Positions 42,684-43,667 of a stretch of DNA of 43,667 bases are shown here, one piece after another (position 1 is the stretch's first letter; the number at the start of each line of letters is the position of its first letter). The notes beneath the pieces are model-generated. The model did not search any database, was not told where the DNA came from, and saw nothing but the letters and a program-made list of their open reading frames with translations. The stretch spans positions 219,762-263,428 of the forward strand of contig CP070686.1 of assembly GCA_020353055.1 (NCBI GenBank), given 5' to 3'. The position numbers and the translations under genes were made by a program. The DNA is from Caldifarciminota bacterium. Its GTDB lineage: Bacteria > Hydrothermota > Tepidihabitantia > SM23-42.

Positions 42684-43667
42684 TCATTTCTTTTGCGCTT
42701 TTTCGATCTTTGCCCACGTATCCCTTAGAGATACCGTACGGTTAAAAATCAAACCATCTGAACGTGAACCCGGGTCAACGCAGAAGTAACCAAGACGCTC
42801 GAACTGGTAACGGTCACCAACCCCTGCTTTGCTAAGGCTCGGTTCTAATTTACAGCCGTTCAACACCTCGAGCGAATTAGCATTCAGATTCGCCCGGAAA
42901 TCTTTTTTTGCATCATCGACCTCATCCGGGGCAGGTTTCGTAAACAATCGATCATACAATCGCACCTCTGCGTCTGAAGCATCGGAAGCAGAAACCCAGT
43001 GCAGCGTCGCCTTGACCTTTCTTCCGTCAGGCGAATCACCACCTCGGGTTTGTGGATCATAGGTGCAGTGCAGTTCGATGACCTTGCCAGCCTTGTCCTT
43101 TTTCACATCAACGCATTTGACAAAATAGGCGTAGCGTAATCTCACTTCACGTCCTGGTGCGAGTCGATAATACTTTGGTGGTGGTTCTTCCCGAAAATCA
43201 TCCTGTTCGATGTAGAGAATGCGTGAGAAAGGCACTTTGCGCGTACCCATTTCCGGATCTTCCGGGTTGTTAACAGCATCCAACTCTTCCCGTTTGTCTT
43301 CGGGGTAATTGTCGATTACCACCTTTAGCGGACGCAGGACTGCCATTACCCTCCGTGCTGTCTTATTCATATATTCACGCACATAATGCTCGAGTTTCGC
43401 GATATCGATGACGCTATCGGCCTTGGCAACGCCAATACTTCTGCAGAAATTACGGATTGACTCGGGCGGGTAACCGCGTCTGCGCATACCGGCGAGTGTG
43501 GGCATGCGAGGGTCGTCCCATCCACCTACGGCTCCATCCTCAACAAGCCTGCGTAACTTGCGCGTGCTCGTGATCGTGTAACTGAGATTGAGACGCGCGA
43601 ATTCTATTTGCTGTGGATGGTGTACTTCCAACTGATCAAGAAACCAATCATACAGTGGCCGATGGTC
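42684..43667 (-). CDS. glnS: Glutaminyl-tRNA synthetase (C-terminal part, cut by window edge)
   Basis: Charges tRNA-Gln with glutamine. The frame is open to base 43667; the first visible residues [20 protein letters not shown] and [12 protein letters not shown] are a clear GlnRS signature (GluRS lacks it), followed by [20 protein letters not shown] and the two anticodon-binding beta-barrels to KIEKAQKK. The class I MSK loop, normally VMSKRKL in this enzyme, reads ITSTRKL: the lysine equivalent to K270 of E. coli is threonine. The catalytic HIGH part lies outside the window. A bacterium with GlnRS can charge tRNA-Gln directly. Confidence 0.93.
   Translation of the reverse strand, partial: DHRPLYDWFLDQLEVHHPQQIEFARLNLSYTITSTRKLRRLVEDGAVGGWDDPRMPTLAGMRRRGYPPESIRNFCRSIGVAKADSVIDIAKLEHYVREYMNKTARRVMAVLRPLKVVIDNYPEDKREELDAVNNPEDPEMGTRKVPFSRILYIEQDDFREEPPPKYYRLAPGREVRLRYAYFVKCVDVKKDKAGKVIELHCTYDPQTRGGDSPDGRKVKATLHWVSASDASDAEVRLYDRLFTKPAPDEVDDAKKDFRANLNANSLEVLNGCKLEPSLSKAGVGDRYQFERLGYFCVDPGSRSDGLIFNRTVSLRDTWAKIEKAQKK

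Noticed and set aside
1-43667. Genome-wide reassignment of UGA to an amino acid
   Set aside because: Several genes end at TGA at the correct family length, including birA and meaB, and overlaps of the form ATGA join genes such as rpoZ-coaBC and ald-CoA-transferase.

Overview
The window reads as part of a chromosome from an uncultivated, probably anaerobic, outer-membrane-bearing bacterium. The Mla-type phospholipid transport genes and a lipoprotein signal point to a double membrane. CoA-based amino-acid catabolism, B12 mutases, and an archaeal-type HMG-CoA synthase complex suggest a candidate-phylum (WOR-3/FCB-like) lineage, but I cannot place it from sequence alone. Every gene I can support lies on the minus strand, so transcription runs from high to low coordinates. 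No gene-free stretch exceeds about 190 bases, and I see no rRNA, tRNA, CRISPR array, prophage or intact insertion sequence.

In order of transcription, 43667-39048 holds glnS (cut by the window edge), a QueG-like iron-sulfur protein, a small ABM-like protein, a CPBP membrane protease and a TPR protein. Next comes the most striking gene (39005-38484): a tandemly duplicated AhpD/carboxymuconolactone-decarboxylase-like protein. Its two CxxC sites are both CxxU, each Sec encoded by an in-frame TGA followed at the same distance by a SECIS-like hairpin. A conventional reading breaks this gene into fragments. It is followed by a short asparaginase-like protein, a DJ-1/beta-propeller lipoprotein and a GT-C membrane glycosyltransferase.

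From 34861 to 5338 lies a nearly continuous acyl-CoA and amino-acid catabolism island. One module is MeaB, an isobutyryl-CoA-mutase-like large subunit, a B12-binding small subunit with a long basic tail, and a metallo-beta-lactamase-fold protein. A second is propionyl-CoA carboxylase (three separate polypeptides), a methylmalonyl-CoA mutase large subunit, alanine dehydrogenase, a CoA-transferase, methylmalonyl-CoA epimerase and two Cys/Met-type PLP enzymes. A third is HMG-CoA synthase, thiolase and DUF35 (the archaeal three-protein complex) followed by methylcrotonyl-CoA carboxylase and methylglutaconyl-CoA hydratase. A fourth is enoyl-CoA hydratase, a nitronate-monooxygenase-like flavoprotein, 3-hydroxyacyl-CoA dehydrogenase and thiolase. 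Biotin ligase (for the carboxylases) and corrinoid adenosyltransferase (for the mutases) sit at the end. Together these would convert leucine, valine, methionine and similar substrates to acetyl-CoA and succinyl-CoA. No HMG-CoA lyase is visible; the HMG-CoA synthase complex is a candidate substitute.

The last 5.3 kb is housekeeping: rpoZ, coaBC, dnaB, mlaE-mlaF-mlaD and the start of radA. Three families of short degenerate intergenic repeats occur; one surrounds an internally deleted GxxExxY gene. cobO appears to carry a one-base frameshift near its start.
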